Source: Lachnospiraceae bacterium MD335 (GTDB taxonomy: Bacteria > Bacillota > Clostridia > Lachnospirales > Lachnospiraceae). From it: 64,000 nucleotides of DNA. The notes below the pieces were generated by a model, which saw nothing but the letters and a program-made list of their open reading frames with translations, was not told where the DNA came from and did no database searches. The stretch covers positions 181,139-245,138 of the forward strand of contig KE159631.1 in NCBI GenBank assembly GCA_000403335.2, read 5' to 3'. Of the stretch, positions 61,892 through 64,000 are shown one piece after another. Numbering within the stretch: position 1 is the first letter of the stretch; every line of letters starts with the position of its first letter. The position numbers and the translations under genes are program-made.

Positions 61892-63888
61892 TATCCCCGT
61901 TGATATAAATTAAAAAATAAAATGTTTAAATCTTCAGGAATGTAAACTTCCGGATCATATGTAGTAAGATAAGCTATCGCCTCTGATATCGTATGTGCTG
62001 TTTTGAAAAAGTCGAATATAAATATCAAATATTTATTCCCTATCATATAATGATGTGTTTCCCAGTTATAGATAATATATACTTTACGCTCTGTATCCAT
62101 ACCATAGACCAACGTACTCGGAATGAGAACTTCTGTCTGCAATTCCATTGAAACAGTGTTAGCTACAGGAACAGCCTTACTTCTTTGCGTTTTCCACCTC
62201 AAAGTATGCCTTGCAGTCTCACTAAGACGATAAAATATGTGAGGTCTTACAGAAGCATTCACTGGCATCCATGGATAAAGCATTTCGCGCATATATTGAT
62301 CTCGTTCCTTAAATAACTGTTTTTCCGAATCCTCTCCTCTTTCCCATTGTAAAATATTGCCTAAAAAGTCTTGTAATGGGCACGGATAATAAATCTCTCT
62401 TATTCCATATTTGTCCGGACAGCGAAATACGTGACTGCTTATATCCAAATTAAATACATTAAGATTAAACGAAACAAGCGGATATTTCCCGCATAAATAA
62501 TGCAGATAATCATAAGTCTTTTTGCGCTCATACGTATCTTCACCTGGAAATCCAATAATCATTGGAAAATGGATAGAAATCCCAGCATCAGAATATGCAG
62601 AACATATTTTTTCTACTACTTTAAGCGAAAAATCTTCATCAAATTTATTCATTGCTTTGAGAGTATCAGAGGAGGCAGACTCCAATCCCAGCCTCAATTC
62701 TTTTAATCCTGATCTTTTAAGGTATTCGATTAGATTTTTATCTAAAAGCAACTTTTCTACACGACATCGTGCCTGCCATATAACATTAATATTATTTTGC
62801 AAAAAAAAGTCTGCTATATATTTTAATTTATGTGGATGAATTGCTTCATCTATAAACCAAATATACTTTATTTCTTTGGATAAATATGCTTTCATATAAT
62901 TCAGTGATATTTCAAGTGCATTAACTGTTGTTTCTTCATTATCAAAATGATATTTTTTGTTAATTCCACAAAATGTGCATTTGTTCCAATAGCACATATT
63001 GTAGGGTTGCAAATGTATGTTGACCATTTCGCTTGCCGGATATTGAACATCAAAGACAGGTGCATAATCCTTTTTCTTCACGTTATAAGGAGTTACACAT
63101 ATTTTATCCTTATTTTTATATATTAAATTTGAAACAATCGAAAGTTCTTTGCCATTTTGTATTGCACTAAGCAATTGCTTTTCCGTTTCATCGAAGTATT
63201 CTAATATAATCGAATCAACCATTTTAAACAAGTATTCATTTTGGATAAGGTATAATTCCAATTTGTTGAGCGAATAATATTCTGACGAATGATGGGAAAT
63301 ACATATATGTATATTTGAAAACTCATTTCTCACCAATAAACATATCGCCATATTATAGAATGTCGGCACTCCGTCTATGAAAATAACGGAAGGCAAAGAT
63401 TCCCTGATTTGGGGCAGAATATATTGCCTGATAAAATTCAGGTAGGGGTTTTTTTGTTCATCTAAGCAATCATAATATATCTGGGAAGCAGAATAATTAT
63501 CTGTTTCAAAACCATTTTGAATTGTGAGACGATGTGGATTAAAAACATATTCTGAATATATTTTACAAACTATACTGAATGTTTCCAAATAACGAAAAAA
63601 TTCTTTTGGTGTTATTTGCGGGTTACAGATAGAATCTTTTGCAATCTCAACCTGTCTTATAAAAACATTGGTATCAGATTTAATAGCAATATATTTGGGT
63701 GATAATGGCACTATTTTATCAATAACCTGTTTAATGCTCTCTATGTCAAAGATAAGTGTCCAAAAGAGATTATTAGCATTCAATTCATTTCCGTTCAAAT
63801 TTAAAGCAGTGGTCGACAAGCCGTTTGGTGTAGGATTATAAAATTCATGAAAAAGTCCGCCAACAGGTGAAATTCGTATATAGTTCAT
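61876..63888 (-). CDS. Cobalamin-type radical SAM RiPP maturase with RRE-like C-terminus
   Basis: 670 aa from MNYIRISPVGG with GGAGG upstream. The N-terminal half (to about 285) resembles a B12-binding domain (FIDGVPTFYNMAICLLVR). The radical SAM domain carries its cysteines in NMCYWNKCTFCG (C299, C304, C307): a C-x4-C-x2-C spacing rather than C-x3-C-x2-C. LRLGLESASSDTLKAMNK and MIIGFPGED follow as SAM/beta-strand motifs. The last 90 residues (YIIYNWETHHYMIG through DLNILFFNLYQRGYL) look like a PqqD/RRE winged helix for leader binding. The stop codon is supplied by the IS; the ancestral end was NREEV, five residues longer. Confidence 0.8.
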   Translation of the reverse strand: MNYIRISPVGGLFHEFYNPTPNGLSTTALNLNGNELNANNLFWTLIFDIESIKQVIDKIVPLSPKYIAIKSDTNVFIRQVEIAKDSICNPQITPKEFFRYLETFSIVCKIYSEYVFNPHRLTIQNGFETDNYSASQIYYDCLDEQKNPYLNFIRQYILPQIRESLPSVIFIDGVPTFYNMAICLLVRNEFSNIHICISHHSSEYYSLNKLELYLIQNEYLFKMVDSIILEYFDETEKQLLSAIQNGKELSIVSNLIYKNKDKICVTPYNVKKKDYAPVFDVQYPASEMVNIHLQPYNMCYWNKCTFCGINKKYHFDNEETTVNALEISLNYMKAYLSKEIKYIWFIDEAIHPHKLKYIADFFLQNNINVIWQARCRVEKLLLDKNLIEYLKRSGLKELRLGLESASSDTLKAMNKFDEDFSLKVVEKICSAYSDAGISIHFPMIIGFPGEDTYERKKTYDYLHYLCGKYPLVSFNLNVFNLDISSHVFRCPDKYGIREIYYPCPLQDFLGNILQWERGEDSEKQLFKERDQYMREMLYPWMPVNASVRPHIFYRLSETARHTLRWKTQRSKAVPVANTVSMELQTEVLIPSTLVYGMDTERKVYIIYNWETHHYMIGNKYLIFIFDFFKTAHTISEAIAYLTTYDPEVYIPEDLNILFFNLYQRGYLTDS

Positions 63889-63979
63889 AATAATCCTCCG
63901 TAGAAAATCCATCAAACATCCATAAATTAATCATACAATTACCATCAAAATTAACGGATAACACTTGATTATCTATCAT
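63845..63979 (-). CDS. 44-aa leader ORF, right copy
   Basis: It begins MIDNQVLSVNFDGNCMIN, shares 24 residues with the ORF at 58997, then diverges (FSTEDYYELYTNF...) and ends inside the radical SAM gene. GAGGAAAC precedes it. It may couple translation of the maturase or be a peptide in its own right. Confidence 0.35.
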   Translation of the reverse strand: MIDNQVLSVNFDGNCMINLWMFDGFSTEDYYELYTNFTCWRTFS

Positions 63980-64000
63980 TTAGTTTCCTCACTCTCTCGA
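63906..64000. repeat. Right arm of the 95-bp or longer inverted repeat
   Basis: Perfect reverse complement of 58976-59070. It runs to the window edge, so its full length is unknown. Confidence 0.95.

Noticed and set aside
1..64000. CRISPR arrays, tRNA or rRNA genes
   Set aside because: No regularly spaced direct repeats, cloverleaf or rRNA-like segments were seen by eye; a dedicated search (tRNAscan, CRISPR finder) was not possible.

Overview
The window looks like a chromosomal segment from an anaerobic Gram-positive gut-type bacterium of class Clostridia, most probably Lachnospiraceae. The grounds are a paired GlgC/GlgD operon, strong GGAGG ribosome binding sites with TTGACA/TATAAT promoters, families such as DUF1848, DUF3784 and DUF4291, and the aconitase-like hydratase. 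No rRNA, tRNA or CRISPR array was seen. The left two thirds are mostly core genes. From about 42 kb the region is accessory, with scattered single genes, many decayed genes and small mobile elements.

Layout. 1-9.3 kb: two tandem paralogous lipoproteins with DxDxDG-type calcium-binding-like repeats (the first is cut by the window edge), then a 1561-aa membrane von Willebrand A protein whose N-terminus carries a 144-bp in-frame insertion. 9.5-12.9 kb: hybrid sensor kinase. 13.0-17.0 kb: a minus-strand integration module (large serine recombinase plus four small genes, ending in a ParB-like protein), followed by an Xre regulator. 17.6-18.8 kb: a Ca2+/Na+ antiporter behind a yybP-ykoY (Mn2+) riboswitch with terminator and promoter. 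19.1-23.9 kb: a giant exonuclease-RecQ-UvrD fusion. 24.2-29.5 kb: hydratase and a periplasmic-sensor EAL phosphodiesterase. 30.0-32.3 kb: glgC-glgD. 32.5-37.8 kb: DUF1848, then GntR regulator, GntP permease and sugar-acid dehydratase. 38-42 kb: an RsiV-like gene with a broken sigma-factor fragment, the Fe-S pair nifS/nifU and a MalY/PatB C-S lyase. 42.4-48.6 kb: a graveyard containing a decayed BsuBI/PstI-type restriction-modification pair, a DUF4291 gene with one nonsense codon, and two broken methyltransferases, interspersed with intact SUKH, DUF7668-like and membrane genes. 48.8-56 kb: DUF4303, cysK, AAC(3), TetR, two GNATs, DUF4240 and a 163-bp MITE. 56.1-58.1 kb: a BlaI/BlaR1-like operon ending in a small secreted peptide.

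Most interesting region, 58.98-64.0 kb. A cassette of about 5 kb is bounded by a perfect inverted repeat of at least 95 bp. Inside are a pentapeptide-repeat protein on the plus strand and, converging on it, a cobalamin-type radical SAM protein with a PqqD/RRE-like C-terminus. Directly downstream of the radical SAM gene in the uninterrupted ancestor lies a 49-aa peptide ending in twelve consecutive glycines. I read this as a candidate undescribed RiPP system. The pairing of a poly-Gly peptide with a pentapeptide protein recalls microcin B17 and its gyrase-protecting immunity protein McbG, but that functional link is inference. A 1,092-bp defective insertion sequence with a 13-bp target duplication now separates maturase and peptide.

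Small-scale structure is rich: an 87-bp interspersed repeat that carries its own palindromic promoter (two copies), a recurring pair of hairpins placed just before start sites (five loci), and a shared promoter plus TAACTAGGAA motif before nifS and on the cysK side, which suggests one sulfur/Fe-S regulator.
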